64,000 nt of DNA from Blepharisma stoltei. Taxonomy: Eukaryota; Ciliophora; Heterotrichea; Heterotrichida; Blepharismidae. This document shows, in pieces, positions 22,317-32,815 of the stretch. Positions within the stretch are counted from its first letter, which is position 1; each line of letters opens with the position of its first letter. Both the position numbers and the translations under genes were made by a program. Location of the stretch: NCBI GenBank assembly GCA_914767885.1, contig CAJZBQ010000004.1:1217001-1281000 (forward strand), read 5' to 3'. The notes beneath the pieces were generated by a model. That model searched no databases. It worked only from the letters and a program-made list of their open reading frames with translations, and was not told where the DNA came from.

Positions 22317-23963
22317 TTAACTTCTTCTATTCCTCGGGCTATCTGACATTGCGAAATATTGGTTTACCGTCGAGTTTACCTGGACCCTCATTTCTTCTTT
22401 CATTTCTCTGTTCATCCACATCCTATAGAATACAGCAATTGCGCCTATAAGCGCAAAGGACAAAATTAGTATAAAAATTATGGTAGAGTTAGAAGATTCT
22501 GCTTTTTCTGGGGACTGGTCTTGGCTACAGAGATCAGGCTCTTGGTAAGCCCCGTAGCCTGCACATAAAGCTTTTAGTATAGCAGAGGATTCCCAGTCGC
22601 CTCGGTAGGTAAAATTATTTACTATAAGGGCTGGGTAAAAGGACAGACCAAGCTTACCCCATGTGTTGAATTCGTCACGGAGTAGGGTGTTGTCGTCTAA
22701 AATTGGCCTTTTATTGCCAATAAAGCTGTCGTCCATGCATTTTTTGATTTTTTTGTGGTCAATTCCGGCGTCTTTTAGGAATTTTTCTGTGCAGGCTTCC
22801 ATGTCTTCGCAGGTTGTATTGTAGGATTTCATGTATTTAAACCAGAGAGAGTAGTCTTGATCGTTTTCTGTTTGCTTGTAGATACAAATCTGCCTTAAAT
22901 TTTCAATCACGACGTCTCTGCCTGTCCTAGGGCCATTTCCATCAGGATCTGGGGCACAGTATCTTCCTCCGCTTACACAGTTTGAATTGTCACTAGTAAA
23001 GCCATGGTTAGCACAATCGTCACAGTACCAAAGTACATAATGCGGCACAAATGTGGCTTGTTTTTTGGTCAATTTCGCTCCAACATTATATATTTTTTTA
23101 TTTTCTAAATATTCCAATATTTCCTAAATTCCCCTCCATATTTTTACAAAAATCATGCCTATCCTAAAATTTTTCTATTAAAAATGTTTCTATCTTCTAT
23201 AAAACTGATGCAAAAAATTCTGAATTTTTACGTTTTCTGAGGACATCCAAATATCATAATTTATATGTCCATCACGATAAGGAACCTCAAAAGAAAGCAT
23301 CAAGGACACAGCTTCTTTCTTTTCCTCCAAATACAATTTTAATAAATTTCCATCAGACTCAGATATAAGTAAAGTAGGTAAGCTCCTTTCTGATGAATAG
23401 CCTATTAAGAATCATTTTTAGCCAGATGACATAATGCAAGCCATAGCCAAAAATGGCCCTTAGAAGACTATTTTTCATAAAAATGTATATATAAATATTC
23501 CCACCAGTTCCTGAATCAATCATAATCACATTTTCAGGGTTTTCTTCTCTGTTATCGATCACTATCAACGCTTTAGCTCCAATATCTTGGGCATGTCTAG
23601 CTTTAACTACAAATGGGCAATCTCCTCGTTCTACAAGCAAAATTGGCGAATTTATAGACTCTTCATCATTCCAATTGAAAGGGGTGATGGCATCACATGC
23701 AAGCTTTTCAGCTTCTCGGTAAAAAACACGTCCTACAATAGAAGATCCATAGGGAGGATTTCCAAAATTAGCCAATGAGCTTTTAAGTCCACTGTGAGAA
23801 TAACGATTTCTGACAGCTTCTTTTAGTTCAGCAGGGGCATATACGAGAATTTTGCAGAAAGCTACACTTATAAGGAGAAATAAAAAATATACATAATAGG
23901 GTTAATAAAGGATTTTTTAGGAAAAATAATAAAAATAAGCCAAATTTGTAAAAAAGGATACAT
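22317..23963 (-). CDS. Vacuolar-sorting-receptor-like membrane protein, three IESs
   Basis: ATG 23963 to TAA 22317; 463 aa after removing three IESs. Signal peptide (MYPFLQIWLIFISVAFC), a PA domain (GDCPFVVKARHAQDIGAKAL), a Cys-rich luminal region with FVPHYVLWYCDDCANHG, then one TM helix (IIFILILSFALIGAIAVFY) and a short cytosolic tail. This order matches plant and protist vacuolar sorting receptors, which carry luminal cargo from the Golgi. No EGF repeats are obvious. The start lies 12 bp from the start of the divergent neighbour. The signal peptide itself is rebuilt by IES removal. Confidence 0.88.
23089..23190. other. IES, 102 bp
   Basis: TA 23089/23191 joins HQFYRR to YNVGAKLTKK. Alternative TAs give small in-frame insertions. 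Confidence 0.75.
23398..23491. other. IES, 94 bp
   Basis: TA 23398/23492 joins DSGTGGNIY to SSERSLPTLL within the PA domain. Confidence 0.8.
23871..23929. other. Short IES, 59 bp, inside the signal peptide
   Basis: TA 23871/23930 joins MYPFLQIWLIFI to SVAFCKILVYAPAE, giving a complete hydrophobic signal sequence. Confidence 0.8.
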
Positions 23964-23975
23964 TTTATTATAAAA

Positions 23976-24398
23976 ATGAGCTCAGATGATGTGGGAGTAA
24001 GACTATCACAAAAATTATTACAAGGATGGTGCATGCTTAATAAAAATTGTGAAGAATGCTATACTCCAATAATGAAAAAAGACAATAAAGAATACTGCTG
24101 TGGCTGTCAGAGGTTTCTTGAAGAAGAAAAAAAGTCTGAGCCTACACAAGTCATAGAAAAGCCAGAAATCAGTCACAAAAATGATACACATAACCAAGAG
24201 GACAATAAAACCCCAGAAATCACCGATTCTACAAGTATATATCACGATTTTCCAGACATAAAAACAGTCAGAGAAAATATCTTTAATAAAATGCTAGAAC
24301 TTTCTAACCATTTGCCAAGAATAAAAGACTATTCAGAAATCTCAAAACTCTTAAAAATGATCAGTGACTGTGACTCCCTCTTACGGCAGCTTAAATAA
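23976..24398 (+). CDS. ZNRD2/SSSCA1-like zinc-ribbon protein
   Basis: 140 codons, no IES or intron. N-terminal GVRLSQKLLQGWCMLNKNCE is the family signature, followed by four Cys (CEEC...CCGC) that would bind one zinc. A charged linker leads to a C-terminal helix (RENIFNKMLELSNHLPRI). Family members are small zinc-ribbon proteins of poorly defined function. Start at 23976 is supported by the conserved N-terminus. It ends 25 bp from the convergent RING/PHD gene. Confidence 0.88.
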   Translation: MSSDDVGVRLSQKLLQGWCMLNKNCEECYTPIMKKDNKEYCCGCQRFLEEEKKSEPTQVIEKPEISHKNDTHNQEDNKTPEITDSTSIYHDFPDIKTVRENIFNKMLELSNHLPRIKDYSEISKLLKMISDCDSLLRQLK

Positions 24399-24423
24399 CC
24401 CTTCTAATTATCCTTAATTAATC

Positions 24424-25059
24424 CTAATAAAACACAAACTGCTCATCCCAGCCTTTTTCCATAGCCTTATTTTTCCTTATCCTCCCTGACCTCCTCACTT
24501 TTTCCATCTCAATTTTTACCTCCACATTTTTACCTGAAATTCTTTTTTTGACAATAATTTCTTCAATTTTTTCATTTTTTGAAGCTTTTTTCATTTCTTC
24601 AGCCTGTAGCATTTGTTTTGTTTTGGATTTTTTTTTAATGCACTTTTTGCAGAACCATTCTTCAAGGATAGGAATATGGCTTAAATTTATGCAGGAAATA
24701 TGGAAACCTTTATTGCAGGAGTCACAGAGGAGTAAGTTTTCTTCGTCATTAGAAAGGTGGCAGATCTGGCAGGCAAGGTCACGGTAGGGATCGTCAATGG
24801 CGCCATCTGATTGGTCTTTGTCTTCTACAAAAAATAATTTAAAGGAGGAAAGATTGATATAGGAATGGTATCTTTCGTTGCAAAGAGGGCATTTATTTGT
24901 GATCTCTGATCATCGAGTTATACAGATAATGCAAAATTGATTGTGACCACAGGTATCGAGGGAGACTTTTATTAAATTTTCTAATGGTTCTAAACATATG
25001 AGGCATCTGTCTTTTTGAGCATTGATAGCTATTTTTCTGGAATTCCGGGTTTTACGCAT
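24424..25059 (-). CDS. RING plus PHD finger protein
   Basis: 211 aa, uninterrupted by IES. N-terminal RING: CLICLEPLENL..., CGHNQFCIICITRW (Trp is TGA) and CPLC. Then a PHD finger: CQICHLSNDEENLLLCDSC and GFHISCINL...WFCKKC. The tail is Lys/Arg-rich (RRSGRIRKNK), suggesting nuclear location. The layout resembles PHRF1-type RING/PHD proteins, which act as E3 ligases and chromatin readers; orthology is not proven. Stop is TAG. Start ATG 25059 precedes a basic leader MRKTRNSRKIAIN. Confidence 0.92.
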
Positions 25060-25242
25060 AATTGATTATTTATAAGCCCCCGATGATTAAAATCCTATAT
25101 AAATATTATTTAAATAAATCATAATTTTCTATAAGAATTGCACTTTTTCTATTATTTTTAATCAAAATTCTTGAAAATTAAGCCAGAAATGATTTTCACA
25201 TAGGATTTTCGTTAGTTTTCTCTGTATCAATGTGGATAAAAA

Positions 25243-26688
25243 ATGCTCACAGGTTTAGGTCGCAGATTTTTTCGAAGGTCTTTGATTCTAAACAGACTAG
25301 AAACCTTCATGATTCCTCAGCCTGGCGAAGGCATTGCTGAGGTTGAAATCCAGCACTGGCTTATAAAACCTGGAGAGGCAGTCAAAGAATTCCAAGTTTT
25401 GTGTGAAGCAAGAAGTGACAAAGGATTTATTGAATATAAAAGCCCTTTTGATGGGACAATTAAGGAGTATTTTTTCAATGCAAACCAAATGGCACCGATT
25501 GGGTCACCTTTATTTAAAATAGAAATTGATGATGGGAAATATCCAATTAAAGGACAAGCAAAAAAAGTGGAAGAAAGTAGTGGGGAAGCTGCTAACGAAA
25601 ACGTGGCAAAAGAATCGGGCAGCAAAGCTTCGAAAATACTAGCAACTCCATCTGTGAGGCATCTTGCGAAGCAAAAAGGAATTGATATATCAACTATACC
25701 GTCAACTGGAAGAGATGGGAGAGTTCTCAAAGAAGATTTATTAAGATATTTACTCCTCCTATAAAAATTTTTGTTTTTATTTTTTTAATATTGTTTATCA
25801 TTTTTTTATTTTTTATAAATCCAAAATTTAGAAGAACCTTCCCATGTAAGCCCACCAGTAAGACCTCAAATTGCAGTCGAAGCCCAAGATAAAGTATCAA
25901 AACTCTCTGGTCTCCAAAAAGGCATGTGCAAAACAATGACAGAAGCTTTACTATTTCCTCATTTAACTTATTGTGAGGACGTTTATATGGACACACTAAT
26001 AGAGCTCAGAAAAATGATAAAAACGACCCTGACTGATGTGAAGCTCACATTTATGCCATTCTTCATAAAAGCTTTATCTCTTGCAATCTACGATTTTCCA
26101 ATAGTAAACGCCAGCTTTATTAATAATAACACTGAGTTTGTTATGAAAGCTTCTCATAATGTAAGCGTCGCAATGGACAGCAGAGCAGGACTGCTTGTCC
26201 CGAATATTAAAAATTGCCAGAATTTGTCAATCTATGAAATTGCAGTAGAAATGGCAAGACTGCAGGACTTAGGGACAAAAGGAAAAATTGGGCAAAGCGA
26301 TTTGGAAGGAGGGACTATTTGTTTATCAAATATTGGGTCAATTGGTGGGACTTATACAGCTCCAGTAATTTTGCCTCCTCAAGTATTAATTGGAGGCTTA
26401 GGAGCTACAGCTTATTGGAAAAATCCAGGATATTCCTATAAAATTATTTTTTTATTTTTAAATAAAATAGGATTTATTTTATAGTCTAATAGTGTCAGTC
26501 TTAATCGATGAAGTATATTAGACCTCGACTTGAGAAAAAGAAAGGAGAAATCGTTGAAAGACAAGTTTTAGGCTCTTCCTGGTCAGCTGATCATAGACTG
26601 CTAGATGGCGCAACTGTAGCAAAGTTTGTCGCAAGATGGAAAGAACTTTTAGAAAATCCTTCATTGATGCTCTTGCATCTTAAATAAA
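25243..26688 (+). CDS. Dihydrolipoamide acyltransferase (E2, branched-chain type), two IESs, apparent 3' frameshift
   Basis: A basic N-terminus (MLTGLGRRFFRRSL) suggests mitochondrial import. Lipoyl domain with the lipoyl-Lys in SDKGFIEYKSPFDG, a peripheral-subunit-binding domain (ATPSVRHLAKQKGIDI...GRDGRVLKEDL), and the catalytic domain ending SWSADHRLLDGATVAKF with the His and Asp of the acyltransferase. Branched-chain 2-oxoacid type is the best guess. Two IESs interrupt it. Near 26640-26643 a run of four A replaces the three needed for the conserved tail WKELLENPSLMLLHLK; as written the frame ends earlier. The boundaries given follow the conserved frame. Confidence 0.9.
25751..25828. other. 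Short IES, 78 bp (or 69)
   Basis: TA 25751 (or 25760) joined to 25829 gives RYLEEPSHVSPPVRP. Confidence 0.85.
26431..26513. other. Short IES, about 80 bp
   Basis: TA 26431 (or 26437/26439) joined to 26514 or nearby gives NPGYIRPRLEKKKGE. Confidence 0.78.
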
Positions 26689-27492
26689 ATATGAGAATAA
26701 TTATTATTCTAATAAATCTCCATTTCTTCACCTGCTTTATTTTTCAACAATATCAAACATATCCAAAAATCCAATAATGATAGGAATCTACAGAAAAATA
26801 AGCAGAGATAGCTAAATCTATTTTTATTAGATTTTTAGATTATTTTTTAAGAATACAAGTATTAATGCTGATCTTTCAGGCTATAAATAGGAAATTATAG
26901 AAATGAAATTAACTTTTAAGTTTTTGATACCATTAATTTGAAATACAATTATGATTGAGAAATTATTGAAACTCATTTGACCCAAAAATTGGATTTGCAA
27001 ATTATCAATTATTACTAATAAAACTTCCAGAATCAAATTCTCGAAAAAAAAATTAAAACACAGCAAATATCTTTTGAAATAAAATCAGCTGCCTTAAAAT
27101 AACCCGCCAATCTAATTCAATCACACTTTTGAGCGTAATAGCCCACTAATCCACATATTTTTTTCAATCTGACCAATAAAGAAAACATCAAAATTCTCTT
27201 GATTTTCCTAACTTTATATAATAATTTATTACCTTCAGCCGATCCTTTCCTAAGCCAACTCTTTTGGCTTGCTACGCATATGAGCTTTTTTAAATTTAAA
27301 ATTGCCCCTTTTAAGTAATATATTTTTCTATTTTTACCCCGAAACCATGCTGCCAAAACCCCTCCACAAAACTTCTTAAAATTCTTGGTTGATTATAAAT
27401 ACCCAAACAAATTATAATGAAAACACCAAATAGGTTAGAATTAGATTATGACATACTTGATCAGCTTTATAAATCTGAACTAAAAACCTAAA
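26689..27492. other. Spacer, about 800 bp, unresolved
   Basis: A basic minus-strand frame (27117 to about 27395) has no ATG in frame and no recognised domain. A 24-codon plus-strand frame, ATG 27418 to TAA 27490, directly precedes the F-box gene. Neither is called as a gene. Confidence 0.4.
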
Positions 27493-29966
27493 ATGCAATC
27501 ATCAAATATTCTTTCTCATATTCTATCCTATCTAACCTATCAAGAATTGCTGGCATGTAGCTGTCTTAACAAACATTTTCAAGCCCTTTGCAATAACACA
27601 TTTTTATGGCGTCGAGAAGCACTGACTCCTCCCTCCTCCCTCCATGAACAAAAATTTTATTCGGCAAAGAGGTTTTTTTTTAAAAAAAAAATTATATAAA
27701 TTTATATTAAATTTTTTTTTCCTGAAACTTAAAAAAATTCAAGTAAAATTAATTTAATTCAAAATTTATGTTTTTAAAATGCAAGCTGCTTAAAATTAAA
27801 CAGAACTAATTACAGATTACATTAGAATAATTATCACTTATATGTTATATTTTTTTATTAAATAATTTTTTAACCGTTCATGAGGTGGGGTTTTTCTCCA
27901 AAAAAAGGATTTTCCAATGTTTTGCTCGCTCACAGAAGGGAGAGTAAGAATCGGCATAGGAAATCTTGAGCTATTTGGCGAACCTTTGTTAGGCATTCAA
28001 AATTCACAAAAGTCTTCGTCGTCATCAAAATGGAAAGAGCTGCTGAGAGGACTCATTGAATCTAAAAAATATTGGCCAACAGATCATTCTGTTCTGGAGC
28101 CTTCAGACACCAATAATTTGGTTAAAGAATTTTTAAGTATATTGAGAGAGCCTCAGATGCCTCCTCCGACGTTAAGAAGAGAATCCAAATGTCTGCCAAC
28201 AATCTTCCAAGAATTGCTATAGTTTTTTTTTTTAATTTTTTAATGAAAATTTGTAATAAATTATTATTTTTTATTTAAAAATAATTTTTTTTTGCGTTGA
28301 AATTGGTGTAAATTTAGAGAAAAAGATATAACACATATTACCTTATTGATGAATCGCCAGCAGCCTTGCCAAGTTTTGATGACTTTATGACTGAAGACAT
28401 ACTTGCAAAGCTTTTTGACTGGTCAGAAAGGCTAGAAAATGAGGTATGGGATATTTAGTTCAAAGGCTCTGTAGAAAAAAACCAATTTACTATAGCAAGG
28501 TGGGCATTGAAAGATCCAAAATTTGATTCATGGACTTTAAGCCCTTTCAGGCTGTCTATAGAGTCTACAACTGATACTTATGATCAAGAAGACGACCTTT
28601 GCCAGCTTAGTCAAAAATTTCCTTTAAAAAATTCATCCCCATTCCTAATCAAACTTTATTACGCTATTAAGAAAACTTCATCAGTTCACAGTAAACTTAT
28701 CCTTGCCTCAATTCTTGAAAATGAAGATGACCTAAGCCTTTGTAATGATTTCAGGTATTTTTTTTTAAAATAATTTCCCTTAAAATCTATTTGTTTAAAA
28801 AAAAAAAAAACCTAATGATTATATCACAAAAGTAACCTTTAATTCAGTGAAACTCCTATTGCGCTTCCATCAAAGAACTCAACCAAAAATACCAAGCCTT
28901 CTGTACCCTTTTCAACGAAATCTTCAACAAAACCCACGAAAAGACTCCAAATTTCCCTCCCTTTTCTCTGCTGAGGCCTATGGTTTTTCAATGGAAACGA
29001 AAAGTCTTTGAAACGGTAAAGGATAAATTAATTAATACAGCTTTGGACTTGTTAAATAAGTGAAGAAGTGACCAAATTGATGAAGAGTTGAGTTATCTTC
29101 TAATAAAAATCGTTCAAGCATTAATTGACCATAGCGTTAATGAGTTGAATGTGCGTTTTCTTGATCATTCTCAGTTCTATACTGATGGAATCTATGAAAT
29201 TTTACATCAAAAAACGGTTGTTGCAACTTTAGAATACTATAAAACCCTTAAAAATTTGCCGGCTGATAAGCTTTCAGAAGCTTTGGAGAAGGACATGAAT
29301 ATTATTCAAAGGGTTTTTCTTAAAAGGACACAAATTGAAATAGAGAAAATAAGAAATGAAATAGAAATTTCTGCTTGGAAAAGCTGTTTTTGTGAGAGCT
29401 ATAAAGAGTTTAAAGCAGGAATTTGTTGTGTAAATTCAAATGTGACCGAAAATTTACTTGATAGTGAGTTTGGGAGGATTCTTTTCAATGTGGATTTTAA
29501 TAAAAACAGGATAAGGCAGTTTATTGAAACTCTTCAGTGGAGAAATGATAAAATGGTTGAAAATATTCAGCATTTTTTGAAGTTGGTATAACAAATCCAT
29601 TATTTTTATTAAAAAAATTAAATAATACTAACTGCTGGAATAATCTTGAAATTGTCAATAATAGACAAAAATTCGAATTTAATAGAAAATATGGCATTAC
29701 AAAAAAATATTAATAATAAAAAATTAATTTTGAAAATTATAAATAATAAGAGGAAAATGGCAGAAAATAGGATAATAATAACATAGTTTGAACGTAAAGT
29801 TGAGCTTCAAGAAAAACTGATTGATGATTTAATTATTGAAGAGGAAAACGAACAGTGCGGCTTTATGCTTGAACAAAGTCCTGAAGAAAGGATTCTTTTT
29901 TCACTAACCAATGATATTAGTCCCCAGCAGTTCATGGGAATTGTGATCAATACGGATTTATTGTAA
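27493..29966 (+). CDS. F-box protein, four IESs and one 15-nt intron
   Basis: The N-terminus ILSHILSYLTYQELLACSCLN...FLWRREAL is an F-box. Such proteins recruit targets to SCF ubiquitin ligases through Skp1. The remaining protein is helical and acidic (e.g. DDFMTEDILAKLFDWSERL), without recognised repeats. Removing four inserts and one intron gives exactly 566 codons, ending TAA 29964. Trp in LNKWRSDQ is TGA. The last insert is the least certain: without it the gene would end at TAA 29589. Confidence 0.82.
27623..27944. mobile_element. Family-1 MITE as IES, 322 bp, left TA changed to TG
   Basis: Inverted termini are clear (ACTCCTCCC ... GAAGGGAGAGTAAG), and the interior matches the copy at 61 kb. 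The left junction reads CTGACTCC where TA is expected. The frame fits only if the junction is at 27623-27624. TA 27605 also keeps frame but would delete the conserved LW of the F-box. Confidence 0.85.
28220..28326. other. IES, 107 bp
   Basis: TA 28220 joined to 28327 gives FQELLYNTYYLIDESPAA. Confidence 0.8.
28444..28458 (+). other. 15-nt spliceosomal intron
   Basis: GTATGGGATATTTAG. It contains an in-frame TAG; removal joins ERLENE to FKGSVEKNQF. Heterotrich introns of 15-16 nt are known. Confidence 0.9.
28756..28856. other. IES, 101 bp
   Basis: TA 28756 joined to 28857 gives LCNDFRYCASIKELNQKY. Confidence 0.82.
29564..29794. other. IES, 231 bp (inferred)
   Basis: TA 29564 joined to 29795 gives DKMVENKVELQEKLIDDLI, a continuous helix, and makes the whole gene divisible by three. 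Confidence 0.6.
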
Positions 29967-30213
29967 GGTTAATTAAATTGGATATTCATTTATTAAATGA
30001 ATAAAGGATAACTAAGGTCGTTAGAGCAGTTTAAGTAGTGATCGAGGTGATAAACCATCAAGTTTAAGATCGTCTGACATTAGATTTGTGAGAAATTAGT
30101 CAAAAAAAGGTTGCTTAGTCCATTGGATTTTATAAAAAAATTAATTATTATATTTTAATTTTAAAAAAAATTAATTATTTATAGGAAAATTAGCAAATAT
30201 TTATTACATTAAA

Positions 30214-31053
30214 TTAATAATAAGCTACATTAGAAGCAAGTCTGCTCATAACTTGTTTTGTCCTATCATTTTGTTTAATACTTGAAAAAAGCTTATCTGG
30301 GCTTAAACTTCTCCTAGGAGATATTGAGGTATCACACACTCCTAAAAATTTATGTCCTTTTCCTTTTAATTCAGAACGAGAACGAGGTATCGGCGAACTA
30401 CTAAAAATGGTCATTTTTGACCTAGGGCTTATTTCTACTGTGTAGGGTTTAAAAATATTTGCCTTTGAGATGCTTGAATTTCCTTTGTTTTTTTCTTTAA
30501 ATTTCAGCCCATTCCCATGCAGATTTTTATAGCTTTCATAATAAAGTTTTGGCAGTTTCGGAGTTTTACATTCTAATGCTGGATTTTTCGCTATTTCTTG
30601 TTTTAACCTTGGTAAAGATTTTGGTCTACAAGCCAATTGGTTAAAAGGTTCTAGAATAATTTTTCTGTTCTAAAAATCCTCAATTTTATATATTAAATTA
30701 ATTTATGAAAAATAATTCAATTTGGCTTTTATCCTGGAAAAATAAGAATTAAAAGGTTTAGAGCTGATTTTTCGCAAAACTGGCTGCTGCTGATCTAAAA
30801 AGTCATAGACAAAGGAAGGAATTGAGCTTCTTTTTCTCTTTTTAAGGGTTTTTTTAATTGAGTGTTTAGGCTTTTTATTTGTTAAGAATGAACGGAAAAT
30901 TTCTTTATCTTTGTCATCAATATTTGTAACATAATCATCATAGCTCGTTTGGCCTTTAAGGTATTTAAGAGAAGCATTTAAAGTCTTCTGTGATAAGCTG
31001 AGGCCGCGATAATTTTGAAAAACTGATTTGTCAATTTTAGAAGAGAAATTCAT
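30214..31053 (-). CDS. Basic protein of unknown function, one IES
   Basis: ATG 31053 to TAA 30214, 253 aa after removing a 78-bp insert. Rich in Lys, Ser and Pro with phospho-site-like SP and SPR motifs (ISPRSK, ISPRRSLSPDK). No domain seen. The two halves are in the same frame and the downstream half lacks its own ATG, which supports one gene. Confidence 0.72.
30652..30729. other. Short IES, 78 bp
   Basis: TA 30652/30730 joins SYFSRI to EPFNQLACRPKS. Confidence 0.75.
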
Positions 31054-31504
31054 GATTTTAATTTTTAATTTATTTCTTTTAGTTTATTTTTTATTTAATC
31101 TACCTTTGGAGATAATTACGCAATTTGCTGGTATCATAGGTATATTAAACAAATTCAGTTTAATCTAAAACGCATTTAATTTGAAAATTATAATTATTTC
31201 AGTTATCTCAAAATTAAAATATAATAATTAGTAAAGATCGATTATTTGTAATTTAATAAAGTTTATAAGAGCAAGTCATTATTTTGTATTTAAACTAATA
31301 CCAAGACATTAATACATTAAATCTGATTGAATAGAAAAAATAAATATCTCGAAAATTCGCGATTTTCTTAAATGTTTTCTTAAAGTGTAAAAGCATCAAT
31401 AATAAATACAGTAGTAAAGAAATTGCTTAAATTATTTATTTCACCTTAAGAATTATTTGAATTAATCTTAATTTTTCACATATTTTCATTTCTACGTAGT
31501 TAGC
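31054..31504. other. Intergenic AT-rich spacer
   Basis: No supported gene, repeat or inverted repeat was seen. Confidence 0.5.
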
Positions 31505-31804
31505 TTAATAAAGGAGATTTCCCTGAGGCTTAGCAACCATCTTCACGTAGTCTTTTCCTTTGGTAACTTCAATAGCATTAGGATCATTATATTTTTGGTC
31601 CTTCTTCTCCCAAGGATGCTTATAATGTCCGCTGTAGCGATAATAAGCTATATGATCTTCCTCAGCTTTTTGCTTTTGAGCACTTGTAATCTTATACCAA
31701 GCAAAAAATCCTACTCCAGTGTAGATCCAAGAAAGAAAGAAAAGTTTGTGGGTAGCCCATGACAAGCCAGGAATCGCTCTAGGTAATGGAAGCTTGAAAT
31801 TCAT
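31505..31804 (-). CDS. Small single-TM protein, uninterrupted
   Basis: 99 aa. Short N-terminus, one hydrophobic helix (LFFLSWIYTGVGFFAWYKI) and a charged C-terminal tail (KHPWEKKDQKYNDPNAIEV). Size and shape resemble accessory subunits of mitochondrial respiratory complexes, but no family was recognised. Confidence 0.7.
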   Translation of the reverse strand: MNFKLPLPRAIPGLSWATHKLFFLSWIYTGVGFFAWYKITSAQKQKAEEDHIAYYRYSGHYKHPWEKKDQKYNDPNAIEVTKGKDYVKMVAKPQGNLLY

Positions 31805-32068
31805 TTATTATTGATAAATGGTGAAGGGTAGTCATTATTATGATTTGCTATTCAAATATACGTGATTTAAGTGAAGATTAGATTTTTATAAAAAATTAAT
31901 TAAAATTCGAATTAAAATAGATTAAACTTAGGCATAAATATAACGCAAACAATAAACTTAAGGTAAATGTCTTAAAAATTCTTACTGATTGAAATTAATA
32001 AGAAGTAAATTAATATCATATCAAAATATGCTGTAACTAAGTGAAAAATATTAAAATTAATCAAAAAA

Positions 32069-32624
32069 TTATAATTTAAAAATATTTGCATCACGGTCTT
32101 TCAAAATTTTAGTTTTTGAAAAATTCTTGTTTATATCTAGAGCACTAATATTTGTCATTTTTTTCAATTGTCCCATCAAATTCGGATTCAAAAACTTTGT
32201 GTGCAGGATTGGGACATTTTCTTTATTTTCTGCACAATTTAAGACAGAGGCTGAACCTTTTGCTATTGTATTATTTCTTTTATGTGCAGGCCATTCAGGT
32301 GTTTTTTGTGTATCCATTTCAGAAATATTTCTAAAGTGCGACAAGGGTCGCTTGATGAATTTTTTCTTAATTACTGCTCTATCAAAAAAATGGATAAATA
32401 AAACTTACTTTTTTCCTAATTTTCCTATTTAGACACCTTTACCTTTTTCCGCTGCAGTTTAAAGAAATTCAAAAAATAAATTTGTAATTGTTTTACCAAT
32501 TGAAATTTGCAGTCATTTTTATAGAAAAAAATTATGACCATGTAATTTATTTAACCCCAAAAAAATCTGGTGGAAAATGATCGCAGATAAGAGGCTCAGT
32601 TTTTCTTTTGAATGATATCGACAT
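32069..32624 (-). CDS. Small basic protein, two IESs
   Basis: ATG 32624 (MSISFKRKTEPLICDHF) to TAA 32069; 137 aa after removing inserts of 92 and 50 bp. The last exon alone has no upstream ATG except an internal one at EMDTQK. Basic middle (KLQRKKVKVSRAVIKKKF). No domain recognised. Confidence 0.68.
32380..32429. other. Short IES, 50 bp
   Basis: TA 32380/32430 joins VKVS to RAVIKKKF. Confidence 0.65.
32460..32551. other. IES, 92 bp
   Basis: TA 32460/32552 joins PPDFFGV to KLQRKKVKV. Confidence 0.7.
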
Positions 32625-32815
32625 TTTATTTTAAATTAACGATAAGCGCTATATATGGAAATTCTGTCATTTATATCCTATATTTCTAATTTTTTCACCT
32701 AATTTATACAAGTCAGTACCAAATTTTTATAGAAATGGATTATTTTTATAAATATAAATGCATAAGATAATTCTAATTAATTTTATTATGATTTATGCAT
32801 TCATAACATTATCTA

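Noticed and set aside
27117-27395. Basic minus-strand ORF
   Set aside because: No ATG in frame, no 15-nt intron or TA pair found to supply one, no recognised domain. Kept only as a remark on the spacer.
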